Positions 25,128 through 33,838 of a DNA stretch of 64,000 bases are shown one piece after another (the first letter of the stretch is position 1; each line of letters opens with the position of its first letter). The stretch covers positions 18,691 through 82,690 of the forward strand of contig NZ_JAIVAE010000016.1 of assembly GCF_020171785.1 (NCBI RefSeq). Reading direction: 5' to 3'. This DNA comes from Guptibacillus hwajinpoensis (lineage in GTDB: Bacteria > Bacillota > Bacilli > Bacillales > Guptibacillaceae). Below the pieces are notes generated by a model. It was given only the letters and a program-made list of their open reading frames with translations, searched no databases and was not told where the DNA came from. Both the position numbers and the translations under genes were made by a program.

Positions 25128-25601
25128 TTAATTTCTTTTTTTATATTCTTCAATTATCTTATAATCACGTTGACGATTTTTTGGGGGCATCATGCCTAAT
25201 TTTTCATATTCCCAAATGACTTGTTGCTCATAGCTATCTTCATTTTCTAAATTTTCGTAGTTATAGTCAATTTCAAATTTTCCGTTTGATGTTAATTCAA
25301 GTGTTAAATTGGTCCATTGTTCTTGTTTTTGATTTTTAAATTCATTCCATAACTCTCTTAGATATTCATATAATTGATGTAACTTTTGATTAACTTCATC
25401 TTCACTAACTTCATCCATATCTTCAATATCTAAACTATAAGTAGGCATTTCATTATTGTGGGGATAGTAGTAAAAATAGGTTCGATTACTCCACTCTGTA
25501 ACTTCAGAATATAATAACACTTTATCCCAAGTTTCAGGAATAATTAAATTTAACTGTTGTCCTATTTTTTGATAGAGTTCTTCCATATTCTCTTTATTCA
25601 T
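25128..25601 (-). CDS. YezG/DUF600-family immunity protein
   Basis: A 157-aa acidic protein. It matches the YezG family along its length: MEELYQKIGQQLNLIIPETW and WTNLTLELTSNGKFEIDYNY, with IWEYEKLGMMPP near the end. YezG proteins neutralise C-terminal nuclease domains of LXG toxins in Bacillus. Its ATG abuts the stop of the endonuclease-type toxin cassette at 25602, so it is the cognate immunity gene. Expression may depend on readthrough, because the toxin cassette lost its 5' end. Confidence 0.85.
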   Translation of the reverse strand: MNKENMEELYQKIGQQLNLIIPETWDKVLLYSEVTEWSNRTYFYYYPHNNEMPTYSLDIEDMDEVSEDEVNQKLHQLYEYLRELWNEFKNQKQEQWTNLTLELTSNGKFEIDYNYENLENEDSYEQQVIWEYEKLGMMPPKNRQRDYKIIEEYKKRN

Positions 25602-27173
25602 TTATTTCCCTCCATAACTATTTTCCAAGACTTCTAAATACTTTTTACCATCAATTTTATACTTTATTTCAAACTTAATTGGTCGAAAAGACTGCGCTTC
25701 ATATATTGGTTTTATGTCTACCGATACTTGTTGACCTTCTTTCAAAGCTTTTGCCCAAGAATATTCAAGTTTTTTAAAGGAACTTACATTTACATTTCCA
25801 TTCATTGCAACGATGTTATCAATTAATGGAGATCCATTAAATTGCGTACCGATTAAATGTCCACCATGATCTCCTTGAGTACTAGGAGCTTTAATTCGGT
25901 CTACCCCCCCAGCAGCTAACTGATGTTTTGTATCACGAACACCCATTTCCAACTTTAGTACTCCTGAAGCTTTCTTAATTCTCCCCAAATCGTCTGTTTG
26001 ATAATGATATCCATTCGTTTCATATTTAACGTTAGGTTTTAATTTAAATTCATTTAAAAAATGACTACCTAATGCATACCCACTATTAACTCTTTTACTA
26101 TTCTTACCCTTCCCACCATAAACCCGATCAATCTCAGTCTTAATCCGCGAAACCGGATCATTCAACACATTATAAGGTGCGCCACCTTTAGAAGACGCCC
26201 CAGCACTGACTCCTGCTAATGCGGGCTGAAAACCATTTCCTTCAATCTTAACACGCTTCGCTGCATCACTGACTTTATCAATCGTCTTCGCGGCTGTTCC
26301 AACTTTACTGAGACCTTTATCTCCTAACAATCCTATACCGATAGTGGTCAGCCCATAGGTGAAAAATTCTGTTCGACTGGACGCATCTCCGTATACGACA
26401 TCTCGATCCCAGGCTTTTTTAACACCCTGCCACATGTATTTCGGCACATCGACTACTTTTTGAAAACTGCCTTTTGGATCTTCATAAACGCTTTTAGATA
26501 AGCTTATCAGTTTAGGCACATCTTTCGTTACGCTATACACAGGATTTAAACGACGGATTGTTTCAAGGCACCCTTCATGAAAAATCCCTTCAAATGTATC
26601 CTTTACTGCATTCCCACTTCCATCCAGCACACCTTCTACAACATCACCCATAAAATCCCACGTTGTATTACTTACTTCATCAACCTTCTGTTGCGTCTCT
26701 CCCCACCAGCGATCCACATAGTTTGAGTACCTGACCACACTATGCGACACATCTCGGCGCACCTTGTCTAGATAAGCCGTCGTTTTCGATAAAGGATCAA
26801 GCACGACACTTTCATACGTCTGCTTCATCCTACTCTGGATGACCTGTGGGTTCAGGGCATATTGCAGGTCTGGAAACAACTCTCCAAATGCACCACTGTA
26901 TGAAGGCGTCAGTGAATTTTTCCCAAAAAGACGTTCACTCCAGCTTAATGCTTCTCCAGTAACGGGATCATAATCCTGGAACAACCTGTTTAAACCACTA
27001 AACTTTAATGCCATAAGGCCAAACTTTGCCGAAAGCGAGTGATCTTCTTCCGTCATTTTTCTCTCGGTTAGTTTCACTGCCGCCTGCAGGTCATGGAACT
27101 TGTCCCGGTATTTGCGCATTTCATAATCTTCTGGACGGTTCTGTTGAGTCCTTCTCATAAAAAAAGGGAGCAT
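25602..27173 (-). CDS. Truncated (orphan) secreted toxin cassette with DNA/RNA non-specific endonuclease domain
   Basis: The frame is 523 aa, but homology to the full-length toxin at 30331 starts only at YEMRKYRDK (ATG 27119). The first 18 residues come from the dispersed repeat. Missing is the N-terminal WXG100/LXG-like export domain. The shared middle runs to VSRIKTEIDRVYGGKG. The unique C-terminal toxin ends in an Endonuclea_NS_2-like domain: GYHYQTDDLGRI, GDHGGHLIGTQFNG (probable catalytic His), NIVAMNGNVN. There is no ribosome binding site near the start, and a terminator hairpin stands just upstream. Likely a silent cassette that can recombine with the intact gene. Confidence 0.75.
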   Translation of the reverse strand: MLPFFMRRTQQNRPEDYEMRKYRDKFHDLQAAVKLTERKMTEEDHSLSAKFGLMALKFSGLNRLFQDYDPVTGEALSWSERLFGKNSLTPSYSGAFGELFPDLQYALNPQVIQSRMKQTYESVVLDPLSKTTAYLDKVRRDVSHSVVRYSNYVDRWWGETQQKVDEVSNTTWDFMGDVVEGVLDGSGNAVKDTFEGIFHEGCLETIRRLNPVYSVTKDVPKLISLSKSVYEDPKGSFQKVVDVPKYMWQGVKKAWDRDVVYGDASSRTEFFTYGLTTIGIGLLGDKGLSKVGTAAKTIDKVSDAAKRVKIEGNGFQPALAGVSAGASSKGGAPYNVLNDPVSRIKTEIDRVYGGKGKNSKRVNSGYALGSHFLNEFKLKPNVKYETNGYHYQTDDLGRIKKASGVLKLEMGVRDTKHQLAAGGVDRIKAPSTQGDHGGHLIGTQFNGSPLIDNIVAMNGNVNVSSFKKLEYSWAKALKEGQQVSVDIKPIYEAQSFRPIKFEIKYKIDGKKYLEVLENSYGGK

Positions 27174-27239
27174 TAATTAACAGAATAATTAATGCTCCCT
27201 TTCACTTTATTTAGAATTTTTGTATCATGAGAACCGTCC
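27133..27239. repeat. Complete dispersed element at the toxin cassette breakpoint
   Basis: The left end GGACGGTTCT is at 27133-27142 and the right end AGAACCGTCC at 27230-27239, 107 bp in all. The inner 17-bp perfect hairpin pairs 27163-27179 with 27186-27202, flanked by A and T runs, so it works as a terminator on both strands. The toxin homology begins 14 bases beyond its left end. Confidence 0.8.
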
Positions 27240-27285
27240 TCGCGATGGTGAACACATCATGCAATAAAATATCCCACCTTCTTCT

Positions 27286-27735
27286 TTATAATTCAGTGTC
27301 CTCATATAAATTATCCAAGAATTCATCAATATCATTTGCTAAAAAATACATATTACTCATATCATCAGGATCTTCTGGTTCTTGTTCATGATCCCAAAAA
27401 TAAATTTTTTCATAATATGGCTCTTCAGTACCTAAGCATATAACATTACCTGCTGAATCATCTGCAATTGGAACAAAGCCCTTTGCAAGCCTAAACTCAT
27501 ATATATCTATAACCTTCTCTAAATTATCATACATATCTCCAATTCCATTAAATACATTCAAAACACTTTTCCCAAGTTCATCAGAAATATTAAATATACT
27601 AGGTTCTGGATATCCACCATTCCATTTAAATAAAAATCTCTTATATTTTTCAGTTAATTTCACACCATTTTCTATTTCAAACTGCTCAATCTCTTCCATA
27701 GAGAGTCTCTTATGTGAGTTTTCAATTTTCACCAT
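27286..27735 (-). CDS. SMI1/KNR4 (SUKH) immunity protein
   Basis: A 149-aa SUKH-1 protein. It has the typical EEIEQFEIENGVKLTEKYKR start with FLFKWNGGYPE, then FVPIADDSAGNVICLGT and a DDIDEFLDNL end. SUKH proteins are immunity partners of nuclease toxins. It lies 20 bases after the WHH-type toxin cassette and is its likely antidote. Kept intact while the toxin is truncated. Confidence 0.85.
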   Translation of the reverse strand: MVKIENSHKRLSMEEIEQFEIENGVKLTEKYKRFLFKWNGGYPEPSIFNISDELGKSVLNVFNGIGDMYDNLEKVIDIYEFRLAKGFVPIADDSAGNVICLGTEEPYYEKIYFWDHEQEPEDPDDMSNMYFLANDIDEFLDNLYEDTEL

Positions 27736-27755
27736 ATTAAAATCCCCCTCTTAAT

Positions 27756-29297
27756 TTATTTTCCATTAACAATTGATACACCGCCAGCATGAGTAAATTC
27801 CCTATGAATATCTTTATCCACAAGAATCATTGTTTTTCCATCTTGATGATGATGCCATATATATCCTGCAGGTGGCTTATCTAGTGCTGGTACCGGTGGA
27901 TTAGAATTTTTGGTCAAACCTGCTTCTATATTAGCATTTTTATAATCCATTGGACGATTTGTTGGATTTGCAAGCTCAATCTCTACAGGCTTCACAGTTG
28001 GATGAGAGTATTCAGTAAAATCCGGATAACCATTAGGGTACTTTACAGTCTGACCCTTCTTATTTGTATATACCCAAATTCCGTTATCATCAATTCTTAC
28101 TGTACCACCTTTTTTTGTCCATTTATCTGGAGAGGGGGAGTATGAGGGTTTAGTGACAAGTTGTTTTTTTGTAAATTGGACGTCTAAATTACTTTTCACC
28201 GTACCCTTCCCACCATAAACCCGATCAATCTCAGTCTTAATCCGCGAAACCGGATCATTCCACACATTATAAGGTGCGCCACTTTTAGAAACCGAAGCTC
28301 CCCCTGCACCCGCTCCAGCTAACGCTGGTTGAGCACCCTTCCCATCAACCTTAATATTCTTCGCTGCATCCGCAACGTCTTCAATTGTTTTTGCGGTTGT
28401 TCCAATTTTGCCGAGACCTTTATCTCCTATGGCTCCAATTCCTAATGATGTTAGACCGTAAGTAATGAATGCCGTTCGGCTTTCGGCGTCGCCGTTCACA
28501 AAGTCTCGATTCCAGGCTTCTTTAAACCCTTGCCACATGTATTTCGGTACATCCAACACCTTCTGGACATTACCTTTTGGATCACCAAAGATGTTCTTAT
28601 AGAAGTTTATCGTTTCTAAGCTTTTAAATAGTAACTCAGGGAGATCTTCTTCATCGCGATACACAGCAAGGTTTGGTCCAAATGCTTTTTCACCTAATGC
28701 GTTAAGATCCTTAAATCCCTCAATCATATCTTCCACTGCATTCCCGCTTCCAACCTGGACACCTTTTACCACATCACCTAAAAAGCTCCGCGCCGTGTTC
28801 CGCGCTTCATCAACCTTCTGCCGCGTCTCTCCCCACCAGCGATCGACATAGCTTGAGTACCTAACTACACTATGCGACACATCCTGGCGAACATCGTCTA
28901 GATAAGCCGTTGTTTTCGATAAAGGATCAAGCACGACACTTTCATACGTCTGTTTCATCCTACTCTGAATCACCTGTGGGTTTAAGGCATATTGCAGGTC
29001 TGGAAACAACTCTCCAAATGCACGACTGGATGAAGCCGTCAGTGGATTTTTTCCAAAAAGACGTTCGCTCCAGCTTAATGCTTCTCCCGTGACGGGATCA
29101 TAGTCCTGAAACAACCTGTTTAAGCTACTAAATTTTAATGCCATAAGGCCGAACTTCGCCGAAAGCGAGTGATCCTCTTCCGTCATTTTTCTCTCGGTTA
29201 ATTTTACTGCCGCCTGCAGGTCATGGAGCTTGTCCCGGTATTTGCGCATAATTATCGGGACGGTTCTGTTAAGTTCATCCCATAAAAAAAGAAGCAT
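27756..29297 (-). CDS. Truncated (orphan) secreted toxin cassette with WHH nuclease domain
   Basis: The frame is 513 aa; toxin homology starts at MRKYRDKLHDL (ATG 29249). The first 16 residues (including ELNRTVPII) are the translated dispersed repeat. The middle is nearly identical to the intact toxin, including FGPNLAVYRDEEDLPELL. The C-terminal domain (YIWHHHQDGKTMILVDKDIH) is a WHH-type HNH/endonuclease VII nuclease, ending THAGGVSIVNGK. The export domain is absent and no binding site precedes ATG 29249. Probably silent unless recombined. Confidence 0.75.
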   Translation of the reverse strand: MLLFLWDELNRTVPIIMRKYRDKLHDLQAAVKLTERKMTEEDHSLSAKFGLMALKFSSLNRLFQDYDPVTGEALSWSERLFGKNPLTASSSRAFGELFPDLQYALNPQVIQSRMKQTYESVVLDPLSKTTAYLDDVRQDVSHSVVRYSSYVDRWWGETRQKVDEARNTARSFLGDVVKGVQVGSGNAVEDMIEGFKDLNALGEKAFGPNLAVYRDEEDLPELLFKSLETINFYKNIFGDPKGNVQKVLDVPKYMWQGFKEAWNRDFVNGDAESRTAFITYGLTSLGIGAIGDKGLGKIGTTAKTIEDVADAAKNIKVDGKGAQPALAGAGAGGASVSKSGAPYNVWNDPVSRIKTEIDRVYGGKGTVKSNLDVQFTKKQLVTKPSYSPSPDKWTKKGGTVRIDDNGIWVYTNKKGQTVKYPNGYPDFTEYSHPTVKPVEIELANPTNRPMDYKNANIEAGLTKNSNPPVPALDKPPAGYIWHHHQDGKTMILVDKDIHREFTHAGGVSIVNGK

Positions 29298-29360
29298 TAA
29301 TTAGTGGAATAATTAATGCTCCCTTTCACTTTATTTAGAATTTTGTATCATGAGAAACGT
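29257..29360. repeat. Dispersed element at second toxin cassette breakpoint
   Basis: The left end GGGACGGTTCT is at 29257-29267, then an inner hairpin around 29287-29330 (GCATTAATTA / TAATTAATGC), and a decayed right end AGAAACGT at 29353-29360. Confidence 0.7.
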
Positions 29361-29454
29361 ATCCTCGATGATAGAGATAAAAAGACCATATAGGGCAGTT
29401 TATTCACCTTACCTCTCTCTTTAGTGGGACGAGGTACCTGTCCCCATGGCTCTC

Positions 29455-29517
29455 CAATTTCACTGCCGCCTGCAGGTCATGAAGCTTGTCCCGGTATTTG
29501 CGCATTTCATAATCGTC
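29455..29517 (-). pseudogene. Remnant of a further toxin cassette (5' tip of the conserved region only)
   Basis: Read leftward this gives YEMRKYRDKLHDLQAAVKLE, identical to the start of the other cassettes, and then runs into the GGTACCTGTCC repeat. The right border is again the GGGACGGTTCT end (29518). It shows that a fourth copy existed and was deleted. Confidence 0.7.
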
Positions 29518-29714
29518 GGGACGGTTCTGTTGTCTCCATTGCATAAAGAAAGGGAGCATTAATTAGTGGAATAATTAATGCTCCCTTTCACTTTATTTAG
29601 AATTTTTGTATCATGAGAAACGTACACGCGATGGTGGAGCGAAAAGATAACATAGGGCGGTTTATCCCCTCTATTTCTGTCTTTCTTTAGTGGAACGAGG
29701 TACCTATCCGCATA
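29518..29714. repeat. Dispersed element joined to the 77-bp repeat
   Basis: The left end GGGACGGTTCT is at 29518-29528. A perfect hairpin follows (AGGGAGCATTAATTA with its complement, about 29549-29590), then the decayed right end AGAAACGT at 29616-29623. After that comes the third copy of the 77-bp repeat (29636-29714), ending GAGGTACCTATCC. A matching 77-bp copy is at 29372-29452. Confidence 0.65.
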
Positions 29715-29890
29715 ACCTTTAATATTCTCATAATTAATTTCCTTTGGAACCGCCTTTGTGATGTATACAAGCATTTTATATTGCCAAAAGCCTTAATTTC
29801 ACTCAAAAAAGCACTTGTTGCCTAATATGCAATCAAGTGCTTACAGTTAATTTTCTTTAGTTTATCTTATTGCAATTTATATCTTGGATT
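29715..29890. other. Gap downstream of the LHH toxin-immunity pair
   Basis: No convincing gene. A short frame read leftward from 29774 begins MLVYITKAVPKEINYEN and soon enters the repeat, so it may be the stump of a lost gene. A loose inverted pair, GCACTTG (about 29811-29817) and CAAGTGC (29834-29840), lies near 29811-29840. Confidence 0.4.
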
Positions 29891-30334
29891 TTAAAAATGT
29901 ATATTTAATTCTTCACGTATTGCTTTCTCTAAGTACTCCTCAAAACTCTCTGCTATAATTTTATTCCCACCAAAATTCAAGTCAAATGTAATAATCTCTG
30001 TATTCGGGAAATTAAATCCTACGGGATTCCCTGCACCGTCAATACCAATAGCAGTAAAATTTTCATACCCTTTAGGAAGTACTTTTCTAAAATGTAAAGA
30101 TTTCTCTACAAATGATGGTGTTGCAACAAACTCTGCCTCTTTCAATCCCAAAATAATAGCCTCACCAGCTGCTCCAGAACCATATCTCAAAAGAAATTCT
30201 TTAAAATCCTCTGGCAATTTTACTTTTAGTTCATCTTCTGCTTGGTTTACTTCCTCAATATTAAGAGGTCCCCCAAAGGCTTCTGGGCACATTTCGACTT
30301 CTTCATCGATAGCATTTAATATTTCTATCTTCAT
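29891..30334 (-). CDS. SMI1/KNR4 (SUKH) immunity protein of the LHH toxin
   Basis: A 147-aa SUKH-1 protein: EVNQAEDELKVKLPEDFKEF, LLRYGSGAAGEA, TAIGIDGAGNPVGFNF and a final SFEEYLEKAIREE. Its ATG overlaps the toxin stop by 4 bases (ATGA), a tight toxin-immunity coupling. It is the expected antidote of the nuclease encoded at 30331-31998. Confidence 0.85.
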   Translation of the reverse strand: MKIEILNAIDEEVEMCPEAFGGPLNIEEVNQAEDELKVKLPEDFKEFLLRYGSGAAGEAIILGLKEAEFVATPSFVEKSLHFRKVLPKGYENFTAIGIDGAGNPVGFNFPNTEIITFDLNFGGNKIIAESFEEYLEKAIREELNIHF

Positions 30335-31998
30335 TCAATGATCCCCCTTTTAATCATTTCATTGGCGTATCTTGCCTTCCAATATTCTTTACGCCAAGTA
30401 TTAAATTCAATCCTAGCTTCTCCACTGCCAACTCCACCTGAATTTCCAAATGGATGTTGTCTCTTATTACCTAAATCATGGTATCTATTAGGCATCTCAA
30501 TCATTGGTCCCTCAATTTGTTGTTCATGATGATGAAGTATAATTGTATCATTTGCTCCATCCTTTGGTGAGTAACCTTTTTTAAATAAGTATATCAATTG
30601 TTTATCAGACATATGTGATAAGGAACGCTGTGCTTTTACTTCAAATCCCCTAAATTGTGCTGTGAATTTATGAGTTTGCTCGTATCCTACTAGCGCTTGG
30701 TTAACACTTTTAGGTGAAACTTTATAAATATCTTTTGCTGACTTTAATTTATCCGAACCATTAGTAACCTTACTACCCTTCCCACCATAAACCCGATCAA
30801 TCTCAGTCTTGATCCGCGAAACCGGATCATTCCACACATTATAAGGAGCGCCACCTTTAGAAATTGCCCCAGCACCCGCCCCTGCTAACGCCGGTTGAGC
30901 ACCCTTCCCTTCAACCTTAACATTCTTCGCGGCATCCGCAACATCCTCAATCGTTTTTGCGGTTGTTCCGATTTTGCCGAGACCTTTATCTCCTATGGCT
31001 CCAATTCCTAATGATGTTAGACCGTAAGTAATGAATGCCGTTCGACTTTTGGCGTCGCCGTTCAAAAAGTCTCGATCCCAGGCTTCCTTAAACCCTTGCC
31101 ACATGTATTTTGGTACATCCAACACCTTCTGGACATTGCCTTTTGGATCATCAAAAATGTTCTTATAGAAGTTTATCGTTTCTAAGCTTTTAAATAGTAA
31201 TTCAGGGAGATCTTCCTCATCGCGATACACAGCAAAGTTCGGTCCAAATGCTTTTTCAGCTAATGCGTTAAGCTCCTTAAACCCATCAATCGCATCCTCT
31301 ACTGCATTCCCGCTTCCAACCTGCACACCCTTTACCACATCACCTAAAAAGCTCCGTGCCGTATTCCGCGCTTCATCAACCTTCTGCCGCGTCTCTCCCC
31401 ACCAGCGATCCACATAGCTTGAGTACCTCACCACACTATGCGACACATCCCGGCGCACCTCGTCTAGATAAGCCGTTGTTTTTGATAAAGGGTCGAGCAC
31501 GACACTTTCATACGTTTGCTTCATCCTACTCTGAATCACCTGTGGGTTTAAGGCATATTGCAGATCTGGAAACACTTCTCCAAATGCACCACCGTATGAA
31601 GCATTCAGTGGATTTTTTCCCAAAAGCCGTTCACTCCAGCTTAATGCTTCTCCAGTAACGGGATCATAGTCTTGAAACAACCTGTTTAAGCCACTAAATT
31701 TTAATGCCATAAGGCCGAACTTCGCAGAAAGCGAGCGATCCTCTTCCGTCATTTTTCTCTCGGTTAGTTTCACTGCCGCCTGTAGGTCATGGAGCTTGTC
31801 CCGGTATTTGCGCATTTCATATTGCAACTCCGCTTGAAGAGCATCAATCTTACCGGTGTTCGCGCCCGTGATGTTCATTAGAAGAGATTGATAGTTCCAT
31901 TTAAAATCGCTAATCGCTTCATCTGCTTTTCGCTCGGCATCCTGGATGCCGCTTGCCAGCTGATTTAATTGTTCTGGTTTAATTGCTATTCTCGTCAC
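30331..31998 (-). CDS. Full-length secreted polymorphic toxin, LHH-type HNH nuclease
   Basis: A 555-aa protein from GTG 31998 with GGAGGG 7 bases upstream. Residues 1-70 form a WXG100/LXG-like helical export domain (Trp in SDFKWNYQSLL). The middle, from MRKYRDKLHDLQAAVK to DPVSRIKTEIDRVYGGKG, is shared with two truncated paralogues. The C-terminal toxin (about 130 aa) has DTIILHHHEQQIEGPMIEMP and ends RKEYWKARYANEM, the LHH branch of the HNH/endonuclease VII superfamily. It overlaps its upstream partner (GTGA) and downstream immunity gene by 4 bases each. Export would use a type VII system, not present in this window. Confidence 0.85.
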   Translation of the reverse strand: MTRIAIKPEQLNQLASGIQDAERKADEAISDFKWNYQSLLMNITGANTGKIDALQAELQYEMRKYRDKLHDLQAAVKLTERKMTEEDRSLSAKFGLMALKFSGLNRLFQDYDPVTGEALSWSERLLGKNPLNASYGGAFGEVFPDLQYALNPQVIQSRMKQTYESVVLDPLSKTTAYLDEVRRDVSHSVVRYSSYVDRWWGETRQKVDEARNTARSFLGDVVKGVQVGSGNAVEDAIDGFKELNALAEKAFGPNFAVYRDEEDLPELLFKSLETINFYKNIFDDPKGNVQKVLDVPKYMWQGFKEAWDRDFLNGDAKSRTAFITYGLTSLGIGAIGDKGLGKIGTTAKTIEDVADAAKNVKVEGKGAQPALAGAGAGAISKGGAPYNVWNDPVSRIKTEIDRVYGGKGSKVTNGSDKLKSAKDIYKVSPKSVNQALVGYEQTHKFTAQFRGFEVKAQRSLSHMSDKQLIYLFKKGYSPKDGANDTIILHHHEQQIEGPMIEMPNRYHDLGNKRQHPFGNSGGVGSGEARIEFNTWRKEYWKARYANEMIKRGIIE

Positions 31999-32309
31999 TT
32001 CAAGCCCTCCGCTTTCTGAAGAAGTCGGTCGATTTCTTCGTTAATCGCAGAGGTCAGTTCCTCATGAACCGCATACACACTCTGAGAGGCTTGTTCGAGT
32101 TCTCCGATAAGCGATTCATAAGCTTCACGTGCCTCTCCAACCCAATTCGACGAGTAAGTCGAATGATGGTGATCAAAGACTCGTTTACTATCATCGATAT
32201 CAAATCTAGCTTCCCTTACCTTTCCTAGATACGCTTCCAATGCCTCGGCTTCTGCCCGATACTTCATACGCTCTAAATAACGTTTAAATTCTTCTAGTTC
32301 GTTTAACAC
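31995..32309 (-). CDS. YwqH-like (DUF5082) small helical partner of the toxin
   Basis: A 104-aa all-helical protein. GTG 32309 is preferred because AAGGAGG lies 5-6 bases upstream; a longer frame starts at 32345. The sequence SNWVGEAREAYESLIGELEQ has the WxG-like turn seen in type VII small partners. In B. subtilis, ywqH precedes the LXG toxin ywqJ in the same way. It probably forms a targeting complex with the N-terminal domain of the toxin at 31998. Confidence 0.75.
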   Translation of the reverse strand: MLNELEEFKRYLERMKYRAEAEALEAYLGKVREARFDIDDSKRVFDHHHSTYSSNWVGEAREAYESLIGELEQASQSVYAVHEELTSAINEEIDRLLQKAEGLK

Positions 32310-32490
32310 CGCAACCTCCTTTTCGACCAAACCTCGTTTCACCACAAATGAAGTCTATGTGTACGTCTAGTTAGGTATAGCCGCTGTATTGTCGAGCAGG
32401 AAATGATCGCTCTCATATCTTCCATTAATTTCTAAACTTAGAATACCCTCTCTTTCCCTTCTTTTCTATGTCTTTCGACGCATTCCACAA

Positions 32491-32527
32491 AAATAGTCCT
32501 TTTCTACTAAGAGAAAAGGACCATTTC
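32491..32527 (-). terminator. Terminator downstream of the DUF6141 gene
   Basis: TAGTCCTTTTCT (32494-32505) pairs with GAGAAAAGGACCA (32511-32523). On the minus strand it is followed by ATTTTTG. It lies 32 bases after the stop of the gene at 32559. Confidence 0.7.
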
Positions 32528-32558
32528 TATGAACCTCTTATGCTGTTTACAAACGTAT

Positions 32559-33083
32559 CTACTTATTATCGTTTCTACTCACCCGATCCATCACTTCCAC
32601 CAACCGCTCCGGTGCCCGTGATCCAATCAAAACCCTCTCACCGTTCACTTCCAACAAAACGCCGTGCTTCCCGCTAATGGAATAAGTCTTCTCACCGCTG
32701 AAATTCCATCGGATTCCCCATCCACCAAACCTACGAAGTGGCCGGTAGTTCAAACTCTCATAACGCGTAATATTCTTATAGAAGAAAACACGAGGTGTTA
32801 GATGAAATGGGACAAATCGCACATAAACCCCGTCATCCCTTACCTCAGTAATCAGTCGCAGCCATCCGAGCATCACGATGGGAAAAGCAATTCCGAAAAT
32901 AATCCATAACATGATTACTTCCATGTCAGAACCTGGTTGACTCCCAAATGGAATGCCCATCACGACCTGACGGAAAAAGCCAATCCACATTAAAATCGCG
33001 ATGCCTATTACAATCGCCCAGATCCAGACCTGGTTTGGGCGCTGGACTTCTTTGTAGTGGATTTCCTGGTTCAATTTCATCAA
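32559..33083 (-). CDS. DUF6141-like membrane protein
   Basis: A 174-aa protein with two membrane helices in the first 90 residues (VWIWAIVIGIAILMWIGFF; VIMLWIIFGIAFPIVMLGW). A soluble beta-rich part follows with TPRVFFYKNITRYESLNY and GGWGIRWNFSGEKTYSISGK. The pattern matches a family of uncharacterised Bacillaceae membrane proteins with a PH-like C-terminal domain. Single gene between the toxin locus and the flavin reductase. Function unknown. Confidence 0.7.
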   Translation of the reverse strand: MMKLNQEIHYKEVQRPNQVWIWAIVIGIAILMWIGFFRQVVMGIPFGSQPGSDMEVIMLWIIFGIAFPIVMLGWLRLITEVRDDGVYVRFVPFHLTPRVFFYKNITRYESLNYRPLRRFGGWGIRWNFSGEKTYSISGKHGVLLEVNGERVLIGSRAPERLVEVMDRVSRNDNK

Positions 33084-33206
33084 CCCCTCCCTATCCCTAT
33101 ACTACAAATGATACCCTGAGCGAACAGATACTCTTCCATCACGCTTTAAAGTATGCTACAGGGACTCAAGTTAGAAAGCAGGTTGATGAAAGTAACTTTG
33201 TTAACC

Positions 33207-33812
33207 TCATCTCGGCAACGTAAAAAACCCCTTACTCTCACTATAGTTCCCCGCAAGCCTGCCAAGAGGAGAAAGCTTTTCGAGATCGATTTTATAGTTT
33301 CCTAGATACACCTCATCCTGAATATGATAGTGCGTCATCTCCCCTAGAACAAGCGCATTCGATCCAAGCGGAAGAATTTGATGAAGCTTGCATTCCATAT
33401 GAATCAACGCCTCTTTCACCCGCTTCGGCTGCACCGTCTTACTATCGATCGGTGTGAAACCAGCATGCTCAAATTCATCGACTTCCGCAGGCACGTTCTC
33501 TGCACTTTTTTGCATTTCGTTTCCAAGAGAGCACGACACCACATTGATGACAAACTCTTTTTGAGTCCGGATATTTGCGAGCGTATCCTTCTCCGCACCC
33601 AGTCTCTCACCTGACCCCTGACCGATAGAGATGGCGAGAATGGCAGGCTTCGTGGAAGCAACGGTAAAGAAACTGAATGGTGCTAAGTTATGCACGCCTT
33701 CTTCGGAAACGGTTGATACCCAGGCGATCGGTCTTGGAACAACGGAGCCGGTCAGTAGTTTGTAGATATCTTTGGTTTTTAAGTCGGAAGGGGTTACGTC
33801 CATTGGTTTCAC
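33207..33812 (-). CDS. Flavin reductase-like FMN-binding protein
   Basis: A 201-aa protein of the flavin reductase/YwrF family with split-barrel FMN-binding fold. LLTGSVVPRPIAWVSTVSEE, then NLAPFSFFTVASTKPAILA, and FVINVVSCSLGNEMQ are the conserved parts. It likely binds FMN and may act on a monooxygenase partner or in salt/alcohol stress. It stands between toxin loci without obvious partners. Confidence 0.85.
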   Translation of the reverse strand: MKPMDVTPSDLKTKDIYKLLTGSVVPRPIAWVSTVSEEGVHNLAPFSFFTVASTKPAILAISIGQGSGERLGAEKDTLANIRTQKEFVINVVSCSLGNEMQKSAENVPAEVDEFEHAGFTPIDSKTVQPKRVKEALIHMECKLHQILPLGSNALVLGEMTHYHIQDEVYLGNYKIDLEKLSPLGRLAGNYSESKGFFTLPR

Positions 33813-33838
33813 TCCTTATACTTGACTGCCAAAACAGA

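Noticed and set aside
29559..29774. 71-residue leftward frame as a gene
   Set aside because: Most of it is the translation of two repeat families; only the first 25 residues could be a stump of a gene.
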